A DNA stretch of 64,000 nt from J089 sp964535735 (lineage in GTDB: Bacteria > Fidelibacterota > Marinisomatia > Marinisomatales > J089). A model generated the notes under the pieces. That model saw only the letters and a program-made list of their open reading frames with translations, was not told where the DNA came from and ran no database searches. Position 1 is the first letter of the stretch. Each line of letters begins with the position of its first letter. Below, in pieces: positions 28,221 through 37,772 of the stretch. Where the stretch lies: positions 9,037-73,036 of the forward strand of contig CAZHTM010000010.1 of NCBI GenBank assembly GCA_964535735.1, read 5' to 3'. A program made the translations under genes and the position numbers.

Positions 28221-28613
28221 TCAGGAAGGGAAAAACGACTGAACAGTATCGATTAGCTGTTTCATTTTAATCGGTTTTGATAAAAAGACATTACAACCTG
28301 CTTTTAGACAGTTTTGTTCATCTTTATTAAATGCGTGGGCGGTAGCCGCCACAATGGGAATATCTTTCCACTCCGGAGTTCGACGTACAGTGCGTACTAA
28401 ATCCAGCCCATCTTTGTCCCCTTCGAGAGATAGATCCAATAGAATTAAATCGGGGCGTCTCCGGCGCATGATTTTGAGAGCGTCCTCGACCGAAATAGCC
28501 GTTTCCAGATCATAATCATTCCGTAAAACCATCGAAAAATAGAAGATCGAATCCGCATCATCTTCAGCAATCAAAATCATCGGCCGGGAACCGGATGAGG
28601 CTGAATTACTCAT
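28221..28613 (-). CDS. Single-domain response regulator
   Basis: A 130-residue receiver domain: acidic pair in ILIAEDDADSI, phospho-acceptor Asp in DLILLDLSLEGD, Lys in FLSKPIKMKQL. No output domain, so it acts by binding a partner or as a phosphate intermediate. Its gene overlaps the preceding five-PAS kinase gene by four bases, which makes that kinase its likely partner. Confidence 0.88.
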   Translation of the reverse strand: MSNSASSGSRPMILIAEDDADSIFYFSMVLRNDYDLETAISVEDALKIMRRRRPDLILLDLSLEGDKDGLDLVRTVRRTPEWKDIPIVAATAHAFNKDEQNCLKAGCNVFLSKPIKMKQLIDTVQSFFPS

Positions 28614-31600
28614 GATAAACTCGGATTTTCCTCTTTTTCATCGAAATACAAGAAAATGCGGGTACCTTTTCCTTTCTTACTGCTGACTTCAATTTCTACT
28701 GAATTTAAATCCAAATACTGCTTAGTCAAAGCCAGACCCAATCCTACTCCCTGGTATTTTTTTGTATATCCTTCACTTTCCTGGGAAAAGGGTTTAAATA
28801 ACTTTGAGAGGTAATCCTCACTTATCCCAATCCCTGTATCCCGAATTTCAATTAGGACTTTTTGCTTCCGGCGTTTCAGACAAACAATTACGGAACCCTT
28901 TTCTGTATATTTTATGGCATTATCTATAAGGTTTTCTAATGCGCGTTGAATGCACATGGGGTCGGCATAAATGAACACCTTTTCTTCCTGACAGTCCAGG
29001 GAATATGCCAATGCTTTATTCCGAGCCCCTGCTTCGCGGGATAAGAAAACACCTTTCAATATCTCAACCAGATCAACGGTTTCAGGATAAACTTTAAATG
29101 ATCCTGCTTCAAGCTGGGACATGTCCATGATTTCGTGAACCGTATGAATTAAACGGTTACCGCTATCAATAACCTGATTAAAAAATGATTGTTCCTCTTC
29201 TGTTAGCCGATCCTGTAGGGTGTTATGTAATAAGTCTGTAAACCCAATAATGGCATTCAAAGGTGTCCGTATTTCGTGAGACATATTGGCTAAAAACAGA
29301 CGTTTGATTTCCTCCCCTTGTTTAGCCAATTCCAATGCGTTCTTTAATTCTTCCTGAAGGAGTATGGTGTCGGTCACATCTCGTAAATTCCCCAACGTGG
29401 CCGGTGTCCCATCCCATTCGATGGGGGAAATGCTGACTTCGAAATACCGAATTTTTCCGGACTTGGTAATTCCCTGAAAAATGTATTGGTCGGGGACCGA
29501 TTTGCCCCGCTTCCGTGCCGCAACCCGTTCCTCAACAGTGGCTTTACCCTTTTCAGTCATCATAACCGTGTAATCAAAGGACTCGTCTGTCACTTCTTTT
29601 TCGGAAAATCCGGTAATTTCAGTAAAACGGGAATTCACATATAGAAAGTGGTTGCCGGACAGAACATACAATCCATCGTTTGAGTTTTCCACGACGGATC
29701 GGAATCGCTGCTCATTGCGTTCGAGTTGCTCTCGCGCTTCCACCTGATCGGTGATATCTTGTTTTAGACTCAATATTTGGGTTACGCGGCCCTCAGGGTC
29801 AGTTACGGGAGATATAACCGCTGATTCCCAGTATAACGTTCCGTCTTTGCGCCGGTTATGGAATCTCCCTTGCCAGGTTTTACCCTGAACCACGACGGCC
29901 TGAATATCACGGAAGTCTATATCAGAAGCGGATTCACCTTCCAGAAGATGACGAAGATTTTTTCCCAGCGCTTCCTTTTTTGAATATCCCGTCACCTCTT
30001 CAAATCGGGGATTCACGTACTGAATGATCCAATCAGTATCGGTCAGTACCACCATGGAGGGACTCTGATGAACAGCGGTGGATAGCATTCGAATCTGGGC
30101 ATCGGCTTGTTTTCGTTCCGTCATATTGCGGATAATGCCCGTGGCTTCCCAATACCCGGATCGTTGAACGGCCGAAATGGATAACTCGATTGGAAATTCC
30201 GTCCCATCTTTTTTTAAGCCGGTGAGTTCAATGATTTGTCCAATTATTGGACCTTTTCCGGTTTTGAAAAAATGGTCTAACCCGCGATACACTTTTTCGT
30301 GATACCGGGGTGGAACAATTAGCTTGTGGAGATCTTTTCCCAAAGCCTCTTGTTTGGTATAGCCAAAAAGGTCAATAGCCGCCTGATTCCACACCGAAAT
30401 TTTACGTTTATGATTTAGTCCAATGATGGCATCTTTCGCTGTATCCACCAGGGTTTGGAATCGTTCTTTAATTTCCCTCAATTCTTCCTGAGCCTGATTC
30501 CGTACAGTAATGTTTCGGGCAAAAGTGCAGTTATATTCCTTTCCCTCCAACCGAACCAAATTTGCAGAAATTTCTACGGGGAATTCACTTCCGTCTTTTC
30601 GACGATGAATTGATTCAAAATTGATCGAAGTTTGAGATTGTAATTGTTTCCAATGGTTGGGCCATTGTTTCTTAGGGAAATGGGGGCTAAGATCAAATAC
30701 GGTCAATTTGAGTAATTCTTCGCGAGTATAACCCAATTCACGGCAGGCCTCTTTGTTAACATAACGGATTCGACCATCCGGTGCGATCCAATACACGGCG
30801 TCACCCATATGTTCGACTGATTCCATGGAAAGTCGCAGCAATTCCTCAGCTTTTCGCTGTCCAGTGATATCTTTCACCACACCGGTGAAACCCTGATATT
30901 TTCCATGATCAAACCGCCCGGTAATAGTGGCCCGAAACCAGAATTGTCGTTTATCGATTTTAAGGGGATATTTAAACTCGATCGTTCCAGCCCCGTTTTT
31001 GATTTTTCTAATGGTATCGTCAATTTGCGACACCACGTGGGGTGGTAAAATAGAAGCGTAATGTTTATCCAAAAATTGGTCCGGTGATACGGGATTTTTT
31101 AATTTCACTGACTTGGGAGTGAATATATCCCGGAAATAACCGTCAGCATCTACATAGTATATTATATCATGTAGCGATTCTACGGTGGAGCGATACCGTT
31201 CTTCACTTTTTCGAAGGGCCTCAAGTGTAGCGGCCTGTTCCTTTCGTTGACGGGACTTTTCTAAAGCACGGTGAATGGCCGGGCCTAGTAATGATAGATA
31301 TTCTTTCAGGACATAATCATCGGCTCCGGATTTTAATGCATCTACAGCTACTTGCTCATTAATAGAGCCTGTGACAAAGATAAAGGCAACGTCCGGGATT
31401 TGTTTTCGTGCTTCAACGAGGGCTTCGGGACCTGAAAAACCCGGTAAGAAATAGTCTGAAAGAATGACATCTGGACGGAAGAGTAACAACTGTTCTTTGT
31501 AACGTGCTCCAGTGGAGACCCACTCCATAGTGAATTTCAAATCCTGGCTACGAAGGGATTTACGGATGAGATCCGCATCTGATTTCACATCTTCCAGGAG

Positions 31601-31627
31601 TAAAATTCGTAATAGCGATGAAGGCAT
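28610..31627 (-). CDS. Receiver plus five-PAS hybrid histidine kinase
   Basis: A 1005-residue soluble kinase. N-terminal receiver (residues 5-125, DVILSDYFLPGFSG) is followed by five PAS domains, recognised by repeated linkers and motifs (YRSTVESLHDIIYYVDADG, MGDAVYWIAPDGRIRYVN, FQTLVDTAKDAIIGLNHK, SPSMVVLTDTDWIIQYVNP, FRSVVENSNDGLYVLSG). HisKA with ANMSHEIRTPLNAIIGF and HATPase_c (NLIDNAIKYTEKG, DTGIGISEDYLSKLFKPF, GVGLGLALTKQYL) end it. A receiver at the N-terminus and separate receivers on both sides suggest a branched phosphorelay. No membrane helix; the signal is unknown. Confidence 0.9.
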   Translation of the reverse strand: MPSSLLRILLLEDVKSDADLIRKSLRSQDLKFTMEWVSTGARYKEQLLLFRPDVILSDYFLPGFSGPEALVEARKQIPDVAFIFVTGSINEQVAVDALKSGADDYVLKEYLSLLGPAIHRALEKSRQRKEQAATLEALRKSEERYRSTVESLHDIIYYVDADGYFRDIFTPKSVKLKNPVSPDQFLDKHYASILPPHVVSQIDDTIRKIKNGAGTIEFKYPLKIDKRQFWFRATITGRFDHGKYQGFTGVVKDITGQRKAEELLRLSMESVEHMGDAVYWIAPDGRIRYVNKEACRELGYTREELLKLTVFDLSPHFPKKQWPNHWKQLQSQTSINFESIHRRKDGSEFPVEISANLVRLEGKEYNCTFARNITVRNQAQEELREIKERFQTLVDTAKDAIIGLNHKRKISVWNQAAIDLFGYTKQEALGKDLHKLIVPPRYHEKVYRGLDHFFKTGKGPIIGQIIELTGLKKDGTEFPIELSISAVQRSGYWEATGIIRNMTERKQADAQIRMLSTAVHQSPSMVVLTDTDWIIQYVNPRFEEVTGYSKKEALGKNLRHLLEGESASDIDFRDIQAVVVQGKTWQGRFHNRRKDGTLYWESAVISPVTDPEGRVTQILSLKQDITDQVEAREQLERNEQRFRSVVENSNDGLYVLSGNHFLYVNSRFTEITGFSEKEVTDESFDYTVMMTEKGKATVEERVAARKRGKSVPDQYIFQGITKSGKIRYFEVSISPIEWDGTPATLGNLRDVTDTILLQEELKNALELAKQGEEIKRLFLANMSHEIRTPLNAIIGFTDLLHNTLQDRLTEEEQSFFNQVIDSGNRLIHTVHEIMDMSQLEAGSFKVYPETVDLVEILKGVFLSREAGARNKALAYSLDCQEEKVFIYADPMCIQRALENLIDNAIKYTEKGSVIVCLKRRKQKVLIEIRDTGIGISEDYLSKLFKPFSQESEGYTKKYQGVGLGLALTKQYLDLNSVEIEVSSKKGKGTRIFLYFDEKEENPSLS

Positions 31628-31640
31628 TTCAGAAGCAACG

Positions 31641-32063
31641 TTATGGTAGTTGGTTCAAAACAAGCCAATAGTATCCCAAATCCGCCACCGAGCTCGCAAA
31701 TTGATCAAAATCTACTGGCTTGACAATATAACTGTTTACCCCCAATTGATAGCTTTCAATCAGGTCCTTTTGCTCACGGGATGACGTAAGAACAACGACT
31801 GGAATAGTTTTGGTCTTTGGATTGGATTTCAGTTCTTTTAATACTTCCAAGCCACTGATTCGGGGCAATTTTAGGTCCAGTAAAATTAATAATGGAGGAG
31901 ACGATGAGGACCGTGCAGCAATATAATTCAGCGCTTCAGCGCCATCTTTGACCCAGTCAATAACATTGGCCAAATTGCGTTTTTTAAAGGCTCTAAACGT
32001 TAGTTCCGCGTCATTGGAATTGTCTTCCACTAAGAGGATACGGATGTCATCTTTAATGGACAT
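31641..32063 (-). CDS. Rcp1-type single-domain response regulator
   Basis: A 140-residue receiver: ILLVEDNSNDAELTFRAF, phospho-acceptor Asp in LILLDLKLPRISG, Lys in YIVKPVDFDQF. The EDNxxDAEL and LDLxLPR pattern is that of phytochrome-associated Rcp1-type receivers. It lies 13 bp before the five-PAS kinase gene and starts this signalling operon. Confidence 0.88.
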   Translation of the reverse strand: MSIKDDIRILLVEDNSNDAELTFRAFKKRNLANVIDWVKDGAEALNYIAARSSSSPPLLILLDLKLPRISGLEVLKELKSNPKTKTIPVVVLTSSREQKDLIESYQLGVNSYIVKPVDFDQFASSVADLGYYWLVLNQLP

Positions 32064-32210
32064 ATGCTGGAAAAACTAGAAGTATTTTACGGAATTCACA
32101 ACGTTTTTCACCTGGTAAAAACGACCGCAACATCTGTCCAATTGCTTCAATTTCTATAGAAATACTATACCATTCTGTAAATGTTATTGAAAGAGCAGGA
32201 GAAAGGGTTT

Positions 32211-32978
32211 TTATTCAGCGTTTCTGTCTTCAAATACATCATCCGGAATTCCCTTGTTAATCTGGTAGTGGCTGAATTCCATCACCACGTGTCCCGAAAA
32301 ATCCTGATCTTTATCTTCTTGTGTCGATTCTTGAAAAATGGGTCCTGGCCCTGTTCTGTTACTGTTCAGTTTTTTCAGCATGTGGGAGCCCAAGCGAAAG
32401 ATCACTTTTGTACGTTTTGGTAAATACACTTGTTCCGGGTACTCTCCATAATCAGAAGTAATGACCAAAACCCGGGAGGTATCCACATAAATTTCTGTTC
32501 GGGTGATGACCCATCGCTGGGGGTCAATCCACAAGGATTGTGTCAAATATGGTATGTCCTCAGCGCTATCCCAGGATTTAAACTTCAAGGAATCGGGAAT
32601 CAAGGTACCCGTTAATATCAAATATCTTTCCTTTCCCTCTTTGGTTTCGATCGGATCACTGATCGTTTTAAAATTATCGAACAAATCATCCACATTAAAA
32701 TTCAATCCAGTCTTGGGAACCACGGCAAATCCTTTGGCTTCCAGCTTGATCTGATCTTGGCGTCCTTCTGCGCCGGCCCGGAAATAGACTTTTATTTTTT
32801 TCCGAGGCATCCTGAATTTGGGCATAGAAACGGATACTTTCACGATAACAGAATAGTCGTGAATTTTACGAGCCTGGTGATGTAACTGGTCACGGATTGA
32901 ATCTACACTCCATTCCTGGGCCAATACGGCTTCTCCGAGGAGTACGAGCGTATATATTAACCAAATAAAATGCTTCAT
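32211..32978 (-). CDS. LolA-like outer-membrane lipoprotein-sorting protein
   Basis: A 255-residue exported protein (signal peptide ending LLGEAVLAQ). The pattern of curved beta-sheet, with VKVSVSMPKFRMPRKKIKVYFRAG, a segment reading PYLTQSLWIDPQRWVITRTEIY, and C-terminal YLPKRTKVIFRL, is that of LolA/LppX-like lipoprotein carrier proteins. The gene follows an ABC-2 permease gene with an ATGA overlap, so it probably handles a lipid or lipoprotein released by that exporter. The real cargo is unknown. Confidence 0.68.
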   Translation of the reverse strand: MKHFIWLIYTLVLLGEAVLAQEWSVDSIRDQLHHQARKIHDYSVIVKVSVSMPKFRMPRKKIKVYFRAGAEGRQDQIKLEAKGFAVVPKTGLNFNVDDLFDNFKTISDPIETKEGKERYLILTGTLIPDSLKFKSWDSAEDIPYLTQSLWIDPQRWVITRTEIYVDTSRVLVITSDYGEYPEQVYLPKRTKVIFRLGSHMLKKLNSNRTGPGPIFQESTQEDKDQDFSGHVVMEFSHYQINKGIPDDVFEDRNAE

Positions 32979-33811
32979 GTGGTTATATCCCGTCGGTTGA
33001 AAACAAACAGTGCAATTCCTGCAAACCCCCCGATGTACAAAACTAAGATTCCCACATATTTTCCAATCGTATTCCAGGGAATGGGGTCATAAAAGGCATA
33101 ACGCCACAAATCGAGATAACTGGAAAATATATAGGGTTTAATAGTCTGAAACCAATCGAGGGGAAGGGTGCTGATGGCTAGTCCGATCAATAAAACCGCC
33201 ATGGTTCCGATAATAGGGCCGATACCATTATTTACCATGGAAGAAAACATAAAGGTCAGAGTGGCCACGACACCCATAGAAATAATCGCCAAAGAGAAAG
33301 CCAAAGCAAACCGCAACCAGGCTATTTCCGGAGGTAAAATCAATATCCCGGAATCAAGCACCACCAAGTCTCCCGTCCCCAGGAACAGAGATCCCAACCC
33401 CAAACTCATGAAAGCAAAGAATATGATCAGTGCCGCAGTGTAAATCCAGGTAGCAATAAACTTGGCTGTGAGAATTTTCAGTCGGGAAACAGAACGAGTG
33501 AGATAAATCCGAAAGGTTCCCGTCGCCCCTTCGGCGGCCACCACATCACTGGCTACCAGAGTAACCAGGAAAGGAATATGAACCCAAAGTAAATTCATGA
33601 CCAAATAGGTTTCCAGGAATCCATTGAATAACGACCCTACAATGATAAACTGGTCCTGTAAAGCATGATTCATGTTGCGTTCAATTCCACTTCCACCTTT
33701 GTGGAAGCCCCATAATACCAGAGGCATAAGCAGAGCAATGGCTCCGAATCCAATAGCCGTTCGCCAGCGAGTGGCGATCTTCAGGATTTCATTTCGAATT
33801 AGGACAATCAT
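32975..33811 (-). CDS. ABC-2 type exporter permease
   Basis: A 278-residue membrane protein with six helices (TAIGFGAIALLMPLVLWGFH, WVHIPFLVTLVASDVVAAE, TAALIIFFAFMSLGLG, FALAFSLAIISMGVVATLTFMF, IIGTMAVLLIGLAIST, YVGILVLYIGGFAGIALFVF). The segment DVVAAEGATGTFRIYLTRSVSR is typical of ABC-2 permeases. It overlaps the ATPase gene upstream and the LolA-like gene downstream by four bases each. Confidence 0.85.
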   Translation of the reverse strand: MIVLIRNEILKIATRWRTAIGFGAIALLMPLVLWGFHKGGSGIERNMNHALQDQFIIVGSLFNGFLETYLVMNLLWVHIPFLVTLVASDVVAAEGATGTFRIYLTRSVSRLKILTAKFIATWIYTAALIIFFAFMSLGLGSLFLGTGDLVVLDSGILILPPEIAWLRFALAFSLAIISMGVVATLTFMFSSMVNNGIGPIIGTMAVLLIGLAISTLPLDWFQTIKPYIFSSYLDLWRYAFYDPIPWNTIGKYVGILVLYIGGFAGIALFVFNRRDITT

Positions 33812-34716
33812 GCCTCGTTTCCTGTCAGGTCTAAAAACACATCTTCCAGAGAATTCCGGGGAACAAAGGAATAAACGTTCAGTCCATCCTGAACCAAGGC
33901 TCGATTGATGTCTGCCAAGGAATTGGGGTCAGCCTGGAAACGAAGTTTCTTGCCTTCCCGGATTATATCCCGACAATCGTTTCGATTCTTCAATATCGCC
34001 TCGGCTCGTTCGATTGGATCTACCTCAATATCCACCATTCGTCGCTGGGCTTGATTCAGTACCGATTGGACCGGGCCGTTGGTGACCAATTGACCCCGGT
34101 GTATAATGGCCATCGAAGTACACACTTTTTCCACTTCGTCCAATAGGTGAGAAGAAAGAAAAATCGTCATCCCCCTCCCAGAGAGGTTTCGGATCAGATC
34201 TCGAATTTCCTTCATCCCCTGAGGGTCTAGACCATTGGTGGGTTCATCCAGAACCAGAAGTTTAGGATGACCCAATAGCGCTTGAGCGATGCCCAGACGT
34301 TGTTTCATACCATGGGAAAACGTTTTAACCCGATCGCCAGCTCGCTCTGTCAAACCAGCAATATCCAGAACCTCATCCACCTGATCCAGGGGAATGTTTT
34401 CCATGTTTGCCAGCATCTGGAGGTTTTGCCGTGCCGAAAGATTAAGGTAAAAATCAGGCCGCTCGATAAGGGCGCCCACATCTTTTAACGCTCGATTACG
34501 ATATCGAACAATCGACTGCCCAAAAATAAGGATATCCCCGGCTTCAGGTTTCAGGAGGGACAGCATGATTCGGATAGTGGTAGATTTTCCAGCACCATTG
34601 GGTCCTAAAAAGCCAAAAACTTCTCCGCCGGAAACGTCAAAACTCAAATCTTTTAGAGCTCGGCGACCCTTAAAATGTTTTGTCAAATTTCGAATTTGGA
34701 GTACGAATTCAGGCAT
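33808..34716 (-). CDS. ABC transporter ATP-binding protein
   Basis: A 302-residue ATPase. Walker A GPNGAGKSTT, Q-loop region ALIERPDFYLNLS, signature SHGMKQRLGIAQAL, Walker B LLVLDEPTNGLDPQG and H-loop LSSHLLDE are complete. It resembles exporter ATPases of the drug/lantibiotic/NatA type (DUF4162-like C-terminal domain, residues 225-300). It starts a three-gene operon with the ABC-2 permease and LolA-like protein. Confidence 0.92.
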   Translation of the reverse strand: MPEFVLQIRNLTKHFKGRRALKDLSFDVSGGEVFGFLGPNGAGKSTTIRIMLSLLKPEAGDILIFGQSIVRYRNRALKDVGALIERPDFYLNLSARQNLQMLANMENIPLDQVDEVLDIAGLTERAGDRVKTFSHGMKQRLGIAQALLGHPKLLVLDEPTNGLDPQGMKEIRDLIRNLSGRGMTIFLSSHLLDEVEKVCTSMAIIHRGQLVTNGPVQSVLNQAQRRMVDIEVDPIERAEAILKNRNDCRDIIREGKKLRFQADPNSLADINRALVQDGLNVYSFVPRNSLEDVFLDLTGNEA

Positions 34717-35065
34717 ATTTCTTTTTCCGACGAAGAAGTAACCTACAGCGAAAGATAAGAAGGATGAAAATGGAATGATCCATTTTGTTATGGAGTAACA
34801 ACCTCATATTCCTCTTGCCAAGTAGATGTGTTTCTTAAGCGGATTTCGGTAGGCATACTTTAGGACTTCGTGGGTCCTGAGCTACGCATCGATAATCTCC
34901 ACCTGGGGACTCAAATTATAGAGGCCCAAAAGTTTTATCTCTAAGGCATTGCGGGCGATACAGGGAGGGTAAAATTAAAACCTTCGACTTTCACTTCCCG
35001 TTTATCCCGAACACACGGGACCACAAACCCTTAATTTTAACCGGTCTGTTTGCCTAAACTTATCC
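34717..35065. other. Divergent intergenic region with hairpins
   Basis: 349 bases with no gene. It holds three small inverted repeats: AGGAC/GTCCT (34862-34878), TCCCG/CGGGA (35005-35020) and TAAAATTAA/TTAATTTTA (34970-35039). The last two sit in the leader of the flavoprotein gene that starts at 35066, which has no clear ribosome-binding site. A structured leader is possible but not shown. Confidence 0.35.
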
Positions 35066-36229
35066 ATGGATTATGACGTGATCATCGTGGGTGCGGGACC
35101 GGCAGGATCGGCGGCGGCCATCACTTTGGCTCGGGCCGGTCGCGACGTACTTATAATAGACTCCAGCACCTTTCCTCGTGAAAAAGCCTGTGGAGATGGT
35201 GTACTTCCAGGAGCGGTTAAGGTGCTCGCAGACCTGGATGTATTACCCGACCTGGAAACCGTTTCCTATCCTGCGATTACCCGTATGGTCCTCCATTCAC
35301 CCAGTGGTAAACAGATACGAATGGCCGTGAAACCGCTCCAGCCAGAACATCAGTTTATCATAGCCGATCGCGCATCGTTTGATCATCTTCTTTTGAAAAA
35401 AGCTCTAGGGTTAGGGGTTGAATTCCGGCGGGGGCGCGTCATTGGTCTCATACGATCCCATGTCTCCGTCACTGGCATTGTACTTCGGGATAGTGAGGGC
35501 ACAACCAAATTGACGGCGCACACCGTCATCGGAGCAGACGGGTCCACATCCATTGTGCGCCGATCCCTTACAGGAGTGCCGCCACCTGTGGACAGTATCG
35601 CCATCCGCGCCCATATGGGACCATTTAACCATAGTCAGGACACGGCCGAATTTTATTTTGAACCGGACCTTTTTCCTGGTTACGCATGGATTTTTCCTTT
35701 GGGATCCAACCGCGTAAATATTGGATTGGGATTGGATATTGGCCACCACCGGGATCAGGGTAAAACACTGCGAGCCAGACTCGAAACTTTTCTCCAGCGC
35801 CCGGATATTCGTGACCGGTGCATGCCCCACACCAAGACGTTGTCCCTTAGGACCGGATCCTATTGGTTCACGGCTGTTCATTCTCATCCCTTTGCCTTCG
35901 CTGGAGCACTATTGGTGGGTGATGCCGCCGGATTTATGGATCCTCTAAGTGGCGAAGGAATCCGCAATGCCTTGCTTTCGGGAAAAATCGCCGGCGACGT
36001 CCTTACCGAAGCTCAACAGAAATCGTGGTCACAGGAAAAAATTCAAGCGACTTACGTCCAACGGTGTGAGGAGGAAATTATGATTTCTCTGAAACGATCG
36101 CTTACTTGGAAGCGCTGGATGTTGAATACGCCCCGGCGCTTCAATCACATAGTGCGTTTGTTTCGCTGGTGTTATCCCATCACCCGCCCGCTTTTAAATA
36201 CTCTTTCAACCAATTTTCAATTTAAATAG
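35066..36229 (+). CDS. Geranylgeranyl reductase-family FAD oxidoreductase
   Basis: A 387-residue flavoprotein of the GG-reductase/PHBH superfamily. FAD site DYDVIIVGAGPAGSAAAI at the N-terminus, central VIGADGSTSIVRRSL, and C-terminal ribityl site LLVGDAAGFMDPLSGEGI with the GEGI typical of geranylgeranyl reductases. CxxG-type residues after PREKACGDG also fit this family. Such enzymes reduce double bonds of polyprenyl groups in lipids, quinones or chlorophyll. The next gene, seven bases downstream, encodes a carotenoid-hydratase-like protein, supporting a role in isoprenoid pigment or lipid metabolism. Confidence 0.85.
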   Translation: MDYDVIIVGAGPAGSAAAITLARAGRDVLIIDSSTFPREKACGDGVLPGAVKVLADLDVLPDLETVSYPAITRMVLHSPSGKQIRMAVKPLQPEHQFIIADRASFDHLLLKKALGLGVEFRRGRVIGLIRSHVSVTGIVLRDSEGTTKLTAHTVIGADGSTSIVRRSLTGVPPPVDSIAIRAHMGPFNHSQDTAEFYFEPDLFPGYAWIFPLGSNRVNIGLGLDIGHHRDQGKTLRARLETFLQRPDIRDRCMPHTKTLSLRTGSYWFTAVHSHPFAFAGALLVGDAAGFMDPLSGEGIRNALLSGKIAGDVLTEAQQKSWSQEKIQATYVQRCEEEIMISLKRSLTWKRWMLNTPRRFNHIVRLFRWCYPITRPLLNTLSTNFQFK

Positions 36230-36235
36230 CGTCCT

Positions 36236-37018
36236 ATGTCCGATACTGTATTTATCAGCATTTTGATTGTTCTGATTCTTTCCGTCATTTTCGGTTATCG
36301 ACTATTGGAAACCCGAGTAGGCTACTCCGCCGCAGAACGGCTGCGCCTTATCCAGGTTTTCGCTTTCCTGGGTTTGTTTGGCTTTCATGGATGGATTACC
36401 CTGGGGCCCATTCCCTTTTTCCTCCTGTTGGCGTTGGGTTTTGTCCTGAGTTTTATTCTGGAATTCTTAGGCGTGAATCGCGGATGGATCTTCGGATCAT
36501 ATTATTACACCGATACTGCCTGTCCTCTGCCTCACTTGGGCGGGGTGCCTCTCTGCTATCCTCTAGCCTGGACCGGACTCATTTATGCTGGCTTCTGGAC
36601 CGCTATGGTGTGGATTCAACCATTCCACGATCGCGTAGAGCTAACGTGGCCAATTCTTTTACTCACCGCCACCTTGGTCACTCTCCTGGATTTCATTCTG
36701 GATCCGGTGGCTGTCGATGAAGGTCGCTGGGTATGGAAAAAGGGAGGTATTTATTATGGTATTCCCTGGTCCAATTTCGCAGGTTGGTTTATCACTGTTC
36801 TGGTGGTCATGGTGGTATTTCGCGTGATAATGGGACCGGTTTTGCCCTTGAACCTTCCTACTCCCGGTTCACAGATTTATCCGGGACTTGGATACGGAAT
36901 GCTGGCGGCAGTTAGTGTACGAGTCTGTTTTGAACGGAATTTGACCATCCCCGCGCTGTTGGCTATAACAACGGCTCTGGTCATCCTAACGCGGATTCTA
37001 TATATCCTCTTCATCTAG
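36236..37018 (+). CDS. CruF-like carotenoid biosynthesis protein (DUF422)
   Basis: A 260-residue membrane protein with about seven helices. The pattern FILEFLGVNRGWIFGSYYY, then HLGGVPLCYPLAWTGLIY, LLDFILDPVAVDEGRWVWK and YYGIPWSNFAGWF, is that of CruF/bisanhydrobacterioruberin hydratase, which adds water to the psi-end of acyclic carotenoids. It is co-directional with the flavoprotein gene. No phytoene synthase or desaturase is in the window, so the pathway would have to be completed elsewhere. The function is assigned by similarity only. Confidence 0.8.
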   Translation: MSDTVFISILIVLILSVIFGYRLLETRVGYSAAERLRLIQVFAFLGLFGFHGWITLGPIPFFLLLALGFVLSFILEFLGVNRGWIFGSYYYTDTACPLPHLGGVPLCYPLAWTGLIYAGFWTAMVWIQPFHDRVELTWPILLLTATLVTLLDFILDPVAVDEGRWVWKKGGIYYGIPWSNFAGWFITVLVVMVVFRVIMGPVLPLNLPTPGSQIYPGLGYGMLAAVSVRVCFERNLTIPALLAITTALVILTRILYILFI

Positions 37019-37039
37019 ACTCAACTCGACAAACCCCAT

Positions 37040-37609
37040 TTACTGACAGGTCGCCTCAAAATCCGGTTCTACTTCCAAACCGAAGGCCAGAACAGAACGA
37101 TTAACAAAATTGAAATAGCAGATTACCAACACCAATTGCAGAATTTGGTCATCTTCATAGCCCAGATCGTGAAGCTGGTTAATGTCTGTGTCCTGGACAG
37201 TGGATGGAGCCAGCGTCAATTTCTCTGCGAGCAGGAGGACCGCCACTATGCGTTCCGACTCTTTCGGTCGAAGATAGTCCCAATCCCGGTTCTGAAGCGC
37301 TGTAAGCTTCTGATCATCCTTTAACAAGCGCCGCAAAGGTTCGCTGTGGTGAGTGATACAATAATGGCAGTGATTAGCGGAGGACACCACAATGGCAATC
37401 ATTTCCAGGAGTTTTCTTCGGATTCCTGTGGACCGTAAATCAAACATCAGTGTTTTATACAATTGAAAGTGGTCAGCCATCGTTTGGGGAAGCAACGAAT
37501 GAATTTTCAATACATTGGCCACTCCGCCCCGGGCTCCGGATATGGTTTCATATAGTTTTGCTAACGCTGGCGACGCGTCTTCCACATTGATCATTTGAAT
37601 TCTGGCCAT
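37040..37609 (-). CDS. AhpD-like/carboxymuconolactone decarboxylase-family protein
   Basis: A 189-residue helical protein. The AhpD-type redox motif is CHYC followed by ITHH (residues 77-85), preceded by LLEMIAIVVSSANH, a close match to peroxidase-related enzymes with a CxxC and nearby His. It likely uses the two cysteines in peroxide or thiol chemistry. It is on the minus strand between plus-strand genes and has its own small transcript. Confidence 0.85.
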   Translation of the reverse strand: MARIQMINVEDASPALAKLYETISGARGGVANVLKIHSLLPQTMADHFQLYKTLMFDLRSTGIRRKLLEMIAIVVSSANHCHYCITHHSEPLRRLLKDDQKLTALQNRDWDYLRPKESERIVAVLLLAEKLTLAPSTVQDTDINQLHDLGYEDDQILQLVLVICYFNFVNRSVLAFGLEVEPDFEATCQ

Positions 37610-37772
37610 GATTCGTCCTTTTTGTATTCCGTTTAGTTTAGGGGCACCCAGTCAAGAATCAAAGTTCTCTGTTTTGAGTGTTTTGTCAGTCCGGTGACAG
37701 TTTACATCCTGCAGGACCCTTAGTCTCTGGTACCATTTAATCCCTTACAAATTCAATGAAAAGGAAATCATC

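Noticed and set aside
34717..35065. Possible riboswitch in the divergent region
   Set aside because: The small hairpins do not match the conserved core of cobalamin, TPP, FMN, SAM or other riboswitches that I know.
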